Shown here: piece by piece, positions 10,690-21,329 of the stretch | How positions within the stretch are numbered: position 1 is the stretch's first letter | How the letters are laid out: each line of letters begins with the position of its first letter | Origin: Timema cristinae | Lineage: Eukaryota; Arthropoda; Insecta; Phasmatodea; Timematidae | Reading direction: 5' to 3' | DNA: 64,000 bases | Assembly (NCBI GenBank): GCA_039000515.1 | Contig: JBCFYV010000001.1 | Location: 30,587,048-30,651,047 of the forward strand | Program-made: the position numbers and the translations under genes | Notes under the pieces: generated by a model | Database searches by the model: none | What the model saw: the letters and a program-made list of their open reading frames with translations, nothing else | What the model was told of the DNA's origin: nothing

Positions 10690-11670
10690 TCCTACGTGGA
10701 TATTTCGTATATATTTTTCTAAGAGGGTTTCATCTTAACTTGACGCACCTAAGCAGTTTAAGCACTATCACACTTAAGACTGCCAATGTACAAAATAGAA
10801 AAGAGGGAAGAAAATTAAAATTTCACCCTGATAGGACTCTTGTCTATGTGCTGATAATCCTTTCCCTCCTCCTCTGACGAGTTTACACAGACACCTTAAT
10901 ATTTGTGTCTTGAAAACATTGATTGCTTTTTAATTTAACCCTTTTTCTGGTTTCCTATTCTAGAAAAAAACATATGCAACCAAGGACTTTTTTAATCTAC
11001 ATCCTGGCAGAAGAACTTCTACAAGCCATTTTCACGACCAAGCCAAATAGCCTAAGTTGTAGAGGTTTTATAAAAAAATCTTTTACAAAAAAACTACTTA
11101 AAGCTAAAAAAAATGTGATACTGTAGGACTATTTTTATGGTTATTTAAGAATGTATGGTTTTTGTTTCCACGTTATATCTTTAAAACTCAAGAATTAAAC
11201 GTAAAGTCACTGACATGGGAAATATTATCTTGACCGGCCATGACATCGTATGTAGGCAACGTCCTTAATCCGATAAAACTTAGCCTGAATAAACCAAATT
11301 TACTATGCCACTAAGCTAGTTACATTTTAATATTTTTTTACCTCCATTAAAACAAATCCGTGCATATGGTTATTGTGGCTACACTAGTTTATGTTCCCAG
11401 TGTCGTTTAATGTTTGTTTGTTTGTACATTCTGGTTTCAGTTAGCTGGTTACCCAGACACTTATTTGATTCCGGGACAAACACAATGAAAGAGAACAACA
11501 GTCAGATAGTTTAGGTTTGATATCTTTGAATTAAATATTAATTTCCAAAACAAGAATGAATTCTCAGCTTTGATCGTAACATAGCCCGGAGTCCTTAAAT
11601 AAGATAGTGGACCTCCTAAAGACAGAGTTAATATGTATATAAGCCAATATTGTTATGTCCCATTCATATG
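10690..11670. other. No recognisable gene
   Basis: Mixed AT-rich DNA. The 67-codon plus-strand frame at 10923-11126 is lysine-rich toward the end because of A runs and shows no domain. A (TTTG)3 run lies near 11412-11425. Confidence 0.4.
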
Positions 11671-11672
11671 CT

Positions 11673-11822
11673 TGAGTGTATTAATCACAGTTTGTGAATG
11701 TGAGGAATGCCAGGCCTCCACCGTGGTTCGGAATCCACGTTAAACTATAGGTCCTTTATTTCATTTCACAATCATTCTACCTAGTAAGATGCGGTGCTAA
11801 TAATAATAATAGTAATAATAAC
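11673..11822 (+). mobile_element. SINE family B copy, 5'-truncated
   Basis: Begins in the body (GTGTATTAATCACAGTTTGT) and includes CCACCGTGGTTCGGAATCCA. It jumps from CAATCATTCTACC to TAGTAAGATGCGGTGCTAAT, so part of the shared tail is deleted. It ends in an irregular (TAA)n. Confidence 0.8.
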
Positions 11823-11858
11823 ACACATCATTGACTTATTCATACTTTTTTTTAATCA

Positions 11859-12100
11859 GAGTCCTGCTACCCGTTTTGGTTATACGCTTATATACTAATT
11901 GCACTAATTATTTTAGGGATGATAAAGGTTATATTTAGAGGAAGTGTAGCCGTATTTGTGTGGAGGCAGAGTAGAAAAAACAATTTTTTAAAACTTCCTC
12001 AGTACACCTGACAGATTCAAACCTCGATCCCCCTGTCATCGGCAGTATATGCTACAACGAGAGTAGCGCCTTAGAACATGTGGCCACCGGAGTGCAATAT
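11859..12100 (-). mobile_element. SINE family A copy (A2)
   Basis: In reverse: the head GGTGGCCACATGTTCTAAGG, the B-box GAGGTTTGAATCTGTCAGG and the body reading CTCTGCCTCCACACAAATAC. The tail pairs with GTATATAAGCGTATAACC. The variable-arm region has decayed. Confidence 0.8.
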
Positions 12101-12293
12101 TTGTATTCATTCAGTAGAGAAATCCAGGGCATTTTCACACCGGGACATCGTAGCTATCACTAGTGTGTGAAAGTGTGTGCACGTACATCTATAATTCATT
12201 TTTGGGAGATTAACACTTTTTTGGCATAAAATATGAAAGATTCTACCAAACAAAAAATACAATGTAAGTATAAGTATTTAATGTAATAGATGT

Positions 12294-12577
12294 TTATTAA
12301 GTATTACCCGCCTCGGTGGAGTAGTTGGCTAACGCGCTTGTCGTGTTGAGCTCGACTGCTGAGGACGGGGAGATCGAGGTTCGAATCTCGGTCGGGTGAA
12401 CTGGGGGTGGCTTTTCCTAAATGGTTTTCCACTTCTCCCTCCACGCAAATGCGGGTTCACTTCCTCTAATTCAACCTTCCCAATTCCTAATCCATTAGCG
12501 TAATTAGTACTTAAAGCGTATAACCCGAACGGGTAGTAAGACGCGGTGCTAAATATTATTATATATTATTAAGTATT
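12294..12577 (+). mobile_element. SINE family A copy (A1), intact, with 12-bp TSD
   Basis: The SINE (12306-12565) runs from ACCCGCCTCGGTGGAGTAGT through the B-box GAGGTTCGAATCTCGG and TCCACGCAAATGCGGGTTCA to the tail TATAACCCGAACGGGTAGTA. It is flanked by the direct repeat TTATTAAGTATT (12294-12305 and 12566-12577). It is among the least decayed copies here and gives a good consensus for subtype A1. Confidence 0.92.
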
Positions 12578-12696
12578 GTTTGTAAGCCTGTATTAAGTTG
12601 ATGGGATTACTAAATATTTATCTTCAACCAGCGGTGAAAATTGATTATCATTTTGGCTTTTGGGAATAAAAGCTTTGGACCCCCCCCCCTCCCCTT

Positions 12697-12925
12697 CCTG
12701 GTCGAACCAATAAAGCATCGCTCTCTTGTTTCACTGGATTATCTGTGACAGGGAGTTCCGAGTTAAATTCCGGTGAGAGATTTTTGCTTTTCCTAAATAT
12801 TTCCTCCTCTTCCTCCAAGCAAATGTTAGAACATTTCCTCCTAATTCTATCTTCATCAACCCTACCTCACAAATAATTAATGTATGTGAATAATCCAAAC
12901 GGAAGACGCAGTGAAAATAAAGGTG
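12697..12925 (+). mobile_element. SINE family A copy, strongly diverged
   Basis: The head is eroded (GGTCGAACCAATAAAGCATC). The middle motifs GTTAAATTCCGGTGAGAG, TTCCTCCAAGCAAATG and the tail remnant AATAATCCAAACGGAAGACG keep the family order and spacing. Confidence 0.6.
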
Positions 12926-12929
12926 GGGT

Positions 12930-13190
12930 TGGGGGGAATTATCCAGTTAGTCCAAAGCCTGCGAAATTTTCTTAAAAGAGCTGTTAAAACATTAAGTGAG
13001 GAAATATCAGATGCTCCGACAGATATTTACTGTGCTAATTAAGCCGGTTAATTTGTTGCGTGGAAGGAAACAGCTTATTTACAGGTTTGGTTATGTTATT
13101 TCTGGTCGAATAGATAACTTCTTGAACTACAAGGCTAATATCAACAAATATTTTATTTTATGTTTAAACCTTTTTGTTAAGATTTTATAG
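12930..13190. other. Unassigned
   Basis: A 64-codon plus-strand frame (12996-13190) covers most of this stretch. It shows no domain and no similarity to other sequence in the window. A short exon cannot be excluded, but there is no positive evidence. Confidence 0.35.
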
Positions 13191-14290
13191 ACGTTTAATT
13201 AAATAGTGAATACGTTGCAAATAAATTTATGAGAGTTAATTATGTTTTTGCCCCAACCCCACAGTTTGATTCTTATTTTGTTGAATAATCTCTCAAATAA
13301 ATATTTGTTTTCAAAGTGTTCACATATTGGAACAATATTTTATTCTATTTTAAAAACAAATACATTTTTATTCACCTAGACAAAAAAAATCTTGCAGTCC
13401 ATGAAGTATTTTTAGCTATGACTTGATGTTTTATAAAATTCAAGAAGATAAATTATTTAAATATTACTTCAGAAAAAGTAATGGCTACATTTTGTAAATT
13501 AATAACTTGAGTTAAGGTTTTATTATTCTTTTTTTTCATGTTTTAACTATTTTTTTAAAAATAATATTGAAACATTCTTAAAATTCTCAACCCCTAAAGT
13601 TTTCTAAAGAATACCTGAAGATACGATTTTTTTAACACGAGCTATTATTCTTATGTTTAAATTTGAAATATTTTGTTTTATGGAACATGCAGAATACATT
13701 TATAACAAAAACTAGAATGTACGCTTTATTTTAAAAGATGGTACGTAGGCATTTGCAATGTAAAAAAAATCTGCACCAGACAAAATGATGAATATAGTTT
13801 TCTTCTTTTTACATAATATGTTGTATCGATATAACTGGCGGTATGTGACTACAAAGAATTTCCAGTCGAATGTATGAAATTCAAAGTATTTTTCTATTAA
13901 AAAAACGCAAGACCGCAATGAATACCAATACTATCGCGTCTTAGGGACAGCCATTTACTTTGAGAAAGTTCGTTATAAAAATAGTTAAAACATTTTTAAA
14001 TTTTCTTAAAACTTCAGGTATTCCCCAAATACAAAGTTAAACACTTAACGCATCAAATATTTGAATATCATATTTATGAGAAAGCAAGAAAGTTATCCTT
14101 AACTTAGATAATGTATAAGAAATTTAACATGAAATTGGGGAATTGTGAAGGAGAAGGTTATTAACATAAGCTAAATATCCATCCACTTTAACAGATTTGG
14201 TAGGGTAAATATTTTTAACCACAAACTTTGAAAAACTTAGTCCATTAAAGATAATGGTTAATTTTTAAAGCTTAGTAAATAAAATTCACC
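13190..14290. repeat. AT-rich internally repetitive dispersed repeat (long copy)
   Basis: Starts near GTTTTTGCCCCAACCCCACA, which matches TTTTATGTGCCCCAACCCCA at 54498, then continues as a long run of degenerate units. The words TTTTTAAAAATAATATTGAAA and AGGTGTACACTAAATT mark repeated positions. No coding potential is seen. Confidence 0.45.
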
Positions 14291-14370
14291 AAATTTAGGT
14301 GTACACTAAATTGCTTCACCCCTACTCAGAAGATCTGAGTTAAAAGAGACAGGGGAAACTATAATGTGTT

Positions 14371-14474
14371 CCTCCATCCATTCCATATCCCCACAGTACA
14401 CTCTCCATCCATTCCATATCCCCACAGCACACCCTCCATCCATTCCATATCCCCACAATACACCCTCCACCCAA
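14371..14474. repeat. 31-bp minisatellite, about 3.4 units
   Basis: Units starting CTCCATCCATTCCATATCC begin at 14372, 14403 and 14434, with a partial unit at 14465, giving an exact 31-bp period. Units differ only by one or two bases (CAGTACAC, CAGCACAC, CAATACAC). Confidence 0.92.
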
Positions 14475-14689
14475 CAATGATACGATATATGATGTTTCCT
14501 AATTGAGTTACGCAAAAGATTTCAAACGGTCCCACTACCTTTGATTAATCATTTAGAATATTTAAATATTTGTAATTTGACATACAAGTAAACGCAGATT
14601 TATGTGTAATGTACTGTACACTCCGTTTAGCCTGTGAGGTAGCAATCATTTTGGCTGGGTTGCACGCTTATTTACTAATTACGATAACT

Positions 14690-15045
14690 GATAACGATAT
14701 AACATGAAAGTAATGAGGTTTTCAGCTCACGGAACTACTAGTAAGATTGATAACGATAATAACATGAAAGGAATTAGGTGTTCAGCTCACGGAACTACTA
14801 GTAGATTGATAACGATAATAACATGAAAGGAATTAGGTGTTCAGCTCACGGAACTACTAGTAAGATTGATAACGATAATAACATGAAAGGAATTAGGTGT
14901 TCAGCTCACGGAACTACTAGTAAGATAGATAACGATAATAACACGAAGGGAAGGAGGTCTTCTTCTCACGGAACTACTAGTAAGATTGTGATAACGATAA
15001 TACATTAAGGGAGCAGGGTTTTCTGTTAACAGAACTACTGGTTTA
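14690..15045. repeat. 60-bp minisatellite, about 6 units
   Basis: The word ACATGAAAGGAATTAGGTGT followed by TCAGCTCACGGAACTACTAG repeats every 59-60 bp from about 14701. The central three units are nearly identical and the outer ones are diverged, a typical gradient. Because 60 is a multiple of three, the array gives a periodic 61-codon frame that is not evidence of a gene. Confidence 0.93.
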
Positions 15046-15049
15046 AATA

Positions 15050-15505
15050 TATTGATGTATTATTTTCATATCATAAGGCATTCTTTATATTTCGTATATG
15101 TATATTTGAAAAGAGTCAGATAATCGTGTATTTACTACTGCTATTTATTTAAATCGTTGACTTGGCATCCCGCACGTAATGTGAAATTTAGCAACCCCAA
15201 TCGTTACATTAGAGTGCAACCAATTAGTGGCGACAAGCTAGAAACGTCGCTGACTCTAAGTGCGACATAGCTTCAAGGGCTTACAATTGTTTCACCTGTT
15301 CGTGACGTCGCGCCTCATGACGTCATTACCATTTACCCCACATCCATCACGTCACGGTGATGCTGGATGAACACTTGACCTTTTACTTGAGTTGAGAGAG
15401 TTCGTTTGTATTGGATAGTACAGCGCAGTACATAAAACTTGAAATATGAGCTCATTGATTTTTTTTTAGTACCTATTGTTAATGAACAGTGTAAAATAGC
15501 TAAAT
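15050..15505. other. Unique-looking stretch with CpG-rich patch
   Basis: From about 15160 to 15420 composition is more balanced, with several CG dinucleotides. A perfect TGACGTCA octamer (cAMP-response-element type) lies at 15318-15325, with the near matches GTGACGTCGC and CACGTCACGG beside it. No ORF or exon is evident. A regulatory role is a guess. Confidence 0.3.
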
Positions 15506-15802
15506 TATTATTATTATTATTATTATCACCGCGTCTTACTACCCGTTCGGGTTATACGCACTTAAGCTAATGTGTAATGGTAGGGTGATTGTGAGATGAA
15601 ATGGAGGACCTACAGTTTAACGTGGGATCCGAACAATGGTGGAGGCCTGGCATTCCCCACATTCACAAGCTGTGATTAATACGCATCTTGTCAGAGGTGA
15701 AGGAAGGGTTTGGTAATCAGATAAATTTGTGCCGTGTCCGAGGATTGAACCCCATACCCCAGCACAGAAGTCCGATACCTTACCCCTAGACAACTAGGTA
15801 AT
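15506..15802 (-). mobile_element. SINE family B copy, full length
   Basis: In reverse: a damaged head near GATTACCTAGTTGTCTAGGG, then the B-box GGGGTTCAATCCTCGG and GACAAGATGCGTATTAATC. The body has CACGTTAAACTGTAGGTCC, and the shared tail ends GACGCGGTG with a (ATT)n read on the plus strand. Note the middle segment ATTAATCACAGCTTGTG, absent from some other B copies. Confidence 0.88.
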
Positions 15803-15990
15803 CTGCTAGTTAATATAAAAGGATTAATAAAATAACAATATATCAGTACAAAATAGAGAAACGTGTCCATTTTAATACATATAATCATATCTTGATCAAT
15901 TAATAAAATATTATTTTGTCAAACTCGTTAGAAAATTCACTATTTGACTGTTTAGTGTGGCACCAGACTACTTTGTCACGATACATTTTT

Positions 15991-16233
15991 TTGGCACTAC
16001 GTCACACTATATGTTTGGGTTTTACGCTTATGTACTAGTTACGCTAATGTGCTAGAGATAAGAAAGGCTATATTTAGAGAAAGTGTACGTGAATTTGCGT
16101 GAGAGACAGTGGAAATACAGATAGTAAAAAACACCCTCAGTGCCACGACTGGGATCGAGTCCCGATCTCCCTGCCTTAGGCAGTCTAGTCAAACATGAGA
16201 TTAGCGCGTTATACCACGTGGCCACCAAAGTGG
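15991..16233 (-). mobile_element. SINE family A copy (A2)
   Basis: In reverse: GGTGGCCACGTGGTATAACG, an A-box region with CTCATGTTTGACTAGACT, the B-box-like GGGACTCGATCCC and a decayed tail (GCGTAAAACCCAAACATATA). Full length or nearly so. Confidence 0.82.
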
Positions 16234-16244
16234 GTTCGCATATT

Positions 16245-16473
16245 TTTAGCCCGTTCGGTTTTGACGCTTATGTACTAATAACACTGATGGGATTAGGGAG
16301 GTTACAGCCATAGGAAGTGCACCCGCAATTACTTTGGGGGGTAGAGTAGAAAACTTTTGGGAAAACCACCCTCGGTATACCCGACCGAGATTCGAGCCTC
16401 GATCTCACAGTCACCGGTAGTCTAGTCTACCGTGAGAGCAGCGTGTTAGATCATGTGGCCACCGAAACCGGTC
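16245..16473 (-). mobile_element. SINE family A copy (A2)
   Basis: Separated by only about 12 bases from the previous A copy and in the same orientation. In reverse it has GGTGGCCACATGATCTAACA, the B-box GAGGCTCGAATCTCGGTCGG and the tail start GCGTCAAAACCGAACGGGC. The tail end after GAACGGG is lost. Confidence 0.82.
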
Positions 16474-16621
16474 TCAATATAATAAAATTGATGGCTTATC
16501 TAATTCGCCATTAAACTCTCCACACTTGTTAAAGTGTATTTTTAAACTGTTAATATCCATACAGATATGATATTGTTTAAATTGTATATCTGATAAAAAC
16601 GTTACCAACAACTTAAGGTCA

Positions 16622-16701
<80 letters not shown>

Positions 16702-16720
16702 GTATGTATATATATATATA
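16622..16720. repeat. (TG)n-(TA)n microsatellite
   Basis: A short GTGTGT run passes into more than 60 bases of TA repeats with a TTATGTATGTA interruption near 16698. Length polymorphism would be expected. Confidence 0.93.
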
Positions 16721-16739
16721 ATTTTACGATAGGTCTTAC

Positions 16740-16985
16740 CGTTTAGCTACAAAAGAACTCCTAAGAAAGGTCCATACCGACTTTAAAGTTGCTCCGCAAT
16801 TTTGAATTTTTTTCGTGTGTTAAAAATTAAAATTTTTAACTTTTTTGAATTTACTCATCGGTTACAGGCTAGAAGCTAGAAGTTTGCCAAATTTCAAGTT
16901 TTCGGCTCATCTGGAAGTGGGTAAACGTTAATGTCAGTGAGCGAGTTATCCATGTTGCTTTATAGTAGTATAATAATAGTATAAT
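16740..16985 (+). mobile_element. Possible non-LTR retrotransposon 3' tail
   Basis: The segment AATTTCAAGTTTTCGGCTCA followed by TCTGGAAGTGGGTAAACG, then GTCAGTGAGCGAG, is of the kind seen in LINE 3' untranslated regions. It ends in GTAGTATAATAATAGTATAA simple repeats. No reverse transcriptase sequence is present. Confidence 0.45.
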
Positions 16986-17099
16986 ATAAAATTATATATT
17001 TATATACGGTTGAATAATAATGGCAGTTCAATATCAACATGTATTAAATAGTCAACAAGCTCAGTACATTGACATTAATATGATTTTTATACTAATAAA

Positions 17100-17335
17100 G
17101 GTGACCTGTGGGTCTAGAGGTAAGGTGTAAGACTTTTGTGCTGAAGGTCTGGGGTTCTATCCTTGGTCCCGACATAGATTTATCTGATTTCCAAACCCGT
17201 CCTTCACCTCTGACAAGACGTGTATTAATCACAACTTGTGAATATGGGGATGCCAGCCCTCCACCGTGGTTCGGATCCCACGTTAAACTGTAGGTCCTCC
17301 ATTTCATCACACAATCACCTTTCCATTACACATGA
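17100..17335 (+). mobile_element. SINE family B copy, tail lost
   Basis: The head GGTGACCTGTGGGTCTAGAG and the B-box region GGGGTTCTATCCTTGGTCC lead to CTTCACCTCTGACAAGACG and the body CCACCGTGGTTCGGATCCCA. It stops at CCATTACACATGA. The next bases GGTCGGTCGGGTGTGCTGAG resemble a family A head-body junction, so a second element may have replaced the tail. Confidence 0.85.
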
Positions 17336-17379
17336 GGTCGGTCGGGTGTGCTGAGATTGTATTTATATACATGTATTAT

Positions 17380-17447
17380 ATATATATATATATATGTATT
17401 TATATATGTATACGTATATATATATTTATATTACATATATATATATA
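17380..17447. repeat. (TA)n-rich palindromic simple repeat
   Basis: Alternating TATATATA blocks are separated by TGTATTTATATATG and TACGTATATATA. Simple sequence, able to form cruciform structures. Confidence 0.85.
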
Positions 17448-17449
17448 GT

Positions 17450-18260
17450 AGAACTTATTTAGTTTGAAGTCCAAGTGTTATCTAAAAAAAATCATCCAAA
17501 ATTTGAATTAATAATTTTTATTAATATTTAAGCATCTAATACACAATAAACCAATCTCTAAAAATGCTAAATATACACATACAAATTTTATAATCTATAT
17601 AGGCCTTTTATATAAAACCCACATACACAATCAATACATACACGAAAAAGAAAAAAATGTAAAAACAAAATATTAAAACTTGTAGAAAATAAAAGCTCAC
17701 AAAAATTGCAGACTTTAATCAATTTTAACCACTAGATTTGAACAAACTAGTTATATTGGTTTGTTACAATTTGCTCCTATTGACACAATAGATAAAATCT
17801 TAAAAGTTCACCGATTGTAATAAAAAAATGTATTTTACATCTGGTTGGGATTCAGTGAATCTTATCAGGTTTTCCATTATTGTAAGTGCTTCAGAAGCGG
17901 ATGGTATTAGTTCTTCTGCTTGAATGTCCCTGCTGTCTTCTTCATCAGAGGGTTCCTCGATATTTTTGTTATTCACTTATTCAAGATTATCTCCATCTGT
18001 CAGCGTTCCACCATCGTTAAGTTAGGTTTTAAATGAGTAGAAACTCGAAAAACTTAACAATGTACAGGATTAGAACTATCCAAATATTTTCTTCCAAAAT
18101 TTGAACTCAATGTTATTTTTTTTTATCAATGATCAAGAAAGTGCAAAGGAAAACCATACCTGGAGAAGTGAACTGATTGGAATATCATGCCAATCCCTGT
18201 ATCGGTGGGCACATGGACTAAAATGTCAGACTCTTCTAGTTTGGTTTTCCTGTGACCAGT
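17450..18260. other. AT-rich stretch, nothing recognised
   Basis: No convincing coding frame. A 67-codon frame at 18101-18304 runs into the (CA)n at 18261-18279 and then into a SINE head, so it is not a gene. Confidence 0.4.
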
Positions 18261-18284
18261 CACACACACACACACACACGTACC

Positions 18285-18570
18285 AATTACACTCTGTGGT
18301 CTAGTGGTCATATAGTTCCTGGATACAGATCCAGAGGCCCTAGTTTCGATCCCTGGTGCTTCTAAAATTTATCTGTGAAGCAGTGGGTCTGGAACGGAGT
18401 CAACTCAACCTCGTGAGGAAAAATGAGGATATTCTTGAATAAATTGTTAAAATCTTCGCTCTATAAAACAGGGAATAATGGCTGGAGGATCCATTGTGCT
18501 GACCACATGACATCCTCTAACCGTAAAGGTTGGCACCATCATCGCTAACGGCGGCGGCCGCTCGGTCGAT
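18285..18570 (+). mobile_element. SINE family C copy
   Basis: The tRNA-like head CTCTGTGGTCTAGTGGTCAT is followed by the B-box GTTTCGATCCCTGG. The body contains TCTGTGAAGCAGTGGGTCT, CAACCTCGTGAGG and CTGACCACATGACATCCTC. The 41 kb copy has the same order. The downstream GCGGCGGCCGCTCGG (from about 18552) is unusually GC-rich for this window. Confidence 0.78.
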
Positions 18571-18626
18571 ATAGCGCTTTTGCGGACTCGCACCATGGAG
18601 CGTTAGTGATAAGTAATATTGAATTT

Positions 18627-18783
18627 TTAGAGGAAGTGCACCCGTATTTGTGTAGAGGAATATTGCAAAAACCACTTAGAAAAACATCTTCAGAACACCG
18701 GACTGAGAATCGAACCCCGATCTCCCCGTTATCAGTGATCCATTCTATTGCAAGAGTGACGCCTTAAAACCACACTACCCCTT
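18627..18783 (-). mobile_element. SINE family A copy, tail-truncated
   Basis: In reverse: a degraded head, the B-box GGGGTTCGATTCTCAGTCCG, then CCTCTACACAAATACGGGTG. It lacks the CCCGAACGGG tail. It lies just upstream of a family B insertion. Confidence 0.75.
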
Positions 18784-18807
18784 AAACGAGTATCATACAT
18801 TTATAAT

Positions 18808-19111
18808 CAATAGCTAAATATTATTATTATTAGCACCGCGTCTTACTACCCGTTCGGGTTATACGCACTTACGCTAATGTGTAATGGTAGGGTGATTGTG
18901 AGATGAAATGAAGGACCTACAGTTTACGTGGAATCCGAACCACGGTGGAGGCCTGGCATTCCTCACATTCACAAGATGTCTTGTCAGAGGTGAAGGAAGG
19001 GTTTGGAAATCAGATAAATCTGTGCCGGGACCGAGGATTGAACCCCGGCCGCCAGCACAGAAGTCTGACACCTTACCCCTAGACCACCAGGTCACCTACA
19101 ATAGCTAAATA
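18808..19111 (-). mobile_element. SINE family B copy, full length, 13-bp TSD
   Basis: The SINE is 18821-19098. In reverse it starts GGTGACCTGGTGGTCTAGGG, has the B-box GGGGTTCAATCCTCGGTCCC and ends in the shared tail plus (TAA)n. It is flanked by CAATAGCTAAATA at 18808-18820 and 19099-19111. One of the best-preserved B copies. Confidence 0.93.
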
Positions 19112-19114
19112 AAA

Positions 19115-19680
19115 CTAATTATAATCATATTTCAATGTTCAAATGAAGCGGCAGGTATTTCCTACCACCAGAGCGCCGATATCAATCGAATAAGGTCATG
19201 AAGAGAAGGATAAGGTGAAAGGTCACGTATAACCAATACTCCTGTAAATACAGCCCCTAGCGGAAGGAACGGAAGTTGAGTGAAATGGGGGATGGGTGTG
19301 AGAATCGGATGCTTGGTGGAGAGGGAAGATGTGTAAGAATGCTTTCAGCTATCTGCAGCCGAGTCACGGCGTGTATTCAAACCTACCCCTGTTCAACGTT
19401 GACAAGTAAGGGAGGAGGGGGTAGGGGACGTTCCCTTGGGAAATCTCGGTGGAAGAGTTGAGGCAACTCAAATTGGTACCTGACCTGTCACGCCTGGACG
19501 ATTCTAACACGTTTAAGTACGTGACTGGAAGACAGTGATTATCAATTTACAACTGAACCCCGTTTGTTGGGAGTTAGAATCAAAGTCACTTATGCTATTT
19601 GTAAAGGGTCACCCCCCCTTTCCCCCCCCCCGTCACATTCCTAGTGAGTCTTCGAACTAAGGGTTGCTCCTGGGCAGGAC
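19115..19680. other. Unassigned, ordinary composition
   Basis: More GC than the surroundings, with a 61-codon plus-strand frame (19276-19461) that is glycine-rich because of G runs. C runs lie near 19612-19631. No domain, splice pattern or repeat was recognised. Confidence 0.35.
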
Positions 19681-20003
19681 TATTATGACCATTCGACGCA
19701 AAATTACAGTAGCCCCATGGCTTCTTTGGTGCTGACTGACAGCTCACAGCTGACTTCTGACAGTCAACATTTAGGTATATACCTGAGTTTTGTCCGTCAG
19801 AAGTGACAGCTGCTAAACAGTTGTTTTTCAGATCATATGATTCGGCGTAGGGATACATAATTTGGTATGGTAACTTTTCAAAGCTTTTAGCTGTCAGCTG
19901 TGAGCTGTCAGTCAGCACCAAAGAAGCCATAGGGCTACTGTAGTTGCTACAGCTAGTTAGCTTCACTTTCGAGGAAAAGATAGCGTTTGGGTTATTATGA
20001 CCA
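19681..20003. mobile_element. Foldback (inverted-repeat) MITE-like element
   Basis: The arm at 19705-19763 (TACAGTAGCCCCATGGCTTC onward) is repeated inverted at 19884-19942 with a few mismatches, leaving a loop of about 120 bases. The direct repeat TATTATGACCA flanks it (19681-19691 and 19993-20003) and may be a target duplication. It has no transposase. A 160-codon minus-strand frame (19595-20077) covers the hairpin, but its residues simply read through both arms. A diverged relative is at 9310-9515. Confidence 0.7.
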
Positions 20004-20009
20004 CCACAT

Positions 20010-21105
20010 TTTTTTGTATCGTCCACTAGTTTTAGCTTCGACTTTGCTTCTAGCGTCAACGTACAGAATAAAATCAATTTACGTAAACTGTTGGCAACAC
20101 CTTTCCAAATAATATTTATTACCTTTTAAGAAGGTATAAGCTAAAAATTAAAAATTTAAGAATGTTGGTATTCATGGCTGAACATTATTCATTTATTTTA
20201 TTTTCCCAAACAGCTTATCACAATTCACATTATTTGCAAGAAAGATTTAACCAAACTTAATTTAATGATTATCTGGCGTCATTTTGTTTGCCTACGGTTT
20301 GAAATGAAAAAACAATAGGTCTACATTATTCAATACACACAATATATTTTAGTTACATAATGTGAAACATGCATTCAAATAGTAATGTCACACGGGGGAA
20401 GGAATTATTATGAGGAGTTGGCCAATAATGAAACAATGTTCTTTGTAATATGTATGCTTTACGACCCAATGCTTTATTCTTCATATATTTGTGTTGATAC
20501 TGGAACACATTTAGTATGTTGTGTGGAAATCTTAGAAAATAAAACTAATTATTTAAAGTTGATGAAAGCATTCAAGAACTCCCAAAAATAAGGTTTACAT
20601 TGGATATTTTTGACAACTTAATGTCAAAACAATGGGCATTTAACCCAGTAGGCCACATAAGTTAACAATAAAGTGAACGAGGGGGTAGTTTGGATGGTTA
20701 AAAATAATAAAATGCTTATTTTATTTAAAGGGAATTCTTGAGATTTTATTTAAGTGAATAAGAATATAAGCATATTATATTTATTTATAATGAGTTGTTT
20801 GCAATCTATTCCCTTCAGGATAACTAGGTCTAACTACTAATTATCGGTTTCAGATAAATTAGTAAATCTTTTATGATTATAAAACCTAGGCCTAAACCAA
20901 AACACATCTAGGCCTAAACATTAAGCTAGGGCCTATTTTGGTTATTTCCAGTATTGGATGCAATATTTCATAGGCATACAACTCACATTAATGTGGATAG
21001 TAATTTCTACTGTATGTACGATTCAGTTTAAGTAGGATTTCGTTATTAAAGATTTGTCGAGGCATCTTAACAGATTAGTCCCACCTTTTTATTGTCTTGT
21101 TAACT
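20010..21105. other. AT-rich stretch, no gene recognised
   Basis: A 68-codon frame at 20385-20591 shows a plausible amino-acid mix but no domain, no splice context and no repeat match. It is left as unsupported. Confidence 0.35.
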
Positions 21106-21109
21106 GGTC

Positions 21110-21320
21110 TGCCCACGTTTTTTACACTAATAGGCTATAGATGATAAAGGTGGAGTTAGAGAATAAAAGTATTCGGATTTGTGTAGAGGGAGAGTGGGAA
21201 AATCTTTAGAAAAATAAAATCACTCATCACACCCAGCTAGGATTCAAATCCCAACCTCCCCATCATTGGAAAATTAGATCAAAGAGATTAACGTATTGAT
21301 CAATGTGGCCCTATGAGGTG
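21110..21320 (-). mobile_element. SINE family A copy, diverged
   Basis: In reverse: GGGCCACATTGATCAATACG (head), GGTTGGGATTTGAATCCTAG (B-box region), the body CTCTCCCTCTACACAAATCC and the weak tail AAAACGTGGGCAGAC. Confidence 0.65.
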
Positions 21321-21329
21321 GTTCAACAT

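Noticed and set aside
12306..12400. tRNA gene call at the SINE head
   Set aside because: The A- and B-boxes belong to a family A SINE with body, tail and target duplication. The same holds for the other A, B and C heads.
14690..15045. CRISPR-like array
   Set aside because: Units are contiguous 60-bp repeats with no unique spacers, and the sequence is clearly eukaryotic. None of the other arrays has a repeat-spacer structure with diverse spacers either.
17092..17310. Overlapping frames on both strands (61 and 72 codons)
   Set aside because: They lie inside a family B SINE. Equivalent frames recur in other B copies (18874-19108, 29717-29923, 43629-43898), so they are repeat shadows.
19595..20077. 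160-codon open frame on the minus strand
   Set aside because: It reads through both arms and the loop of a foldback element and shows no domain. Open length alone is not evidence of a gene here.
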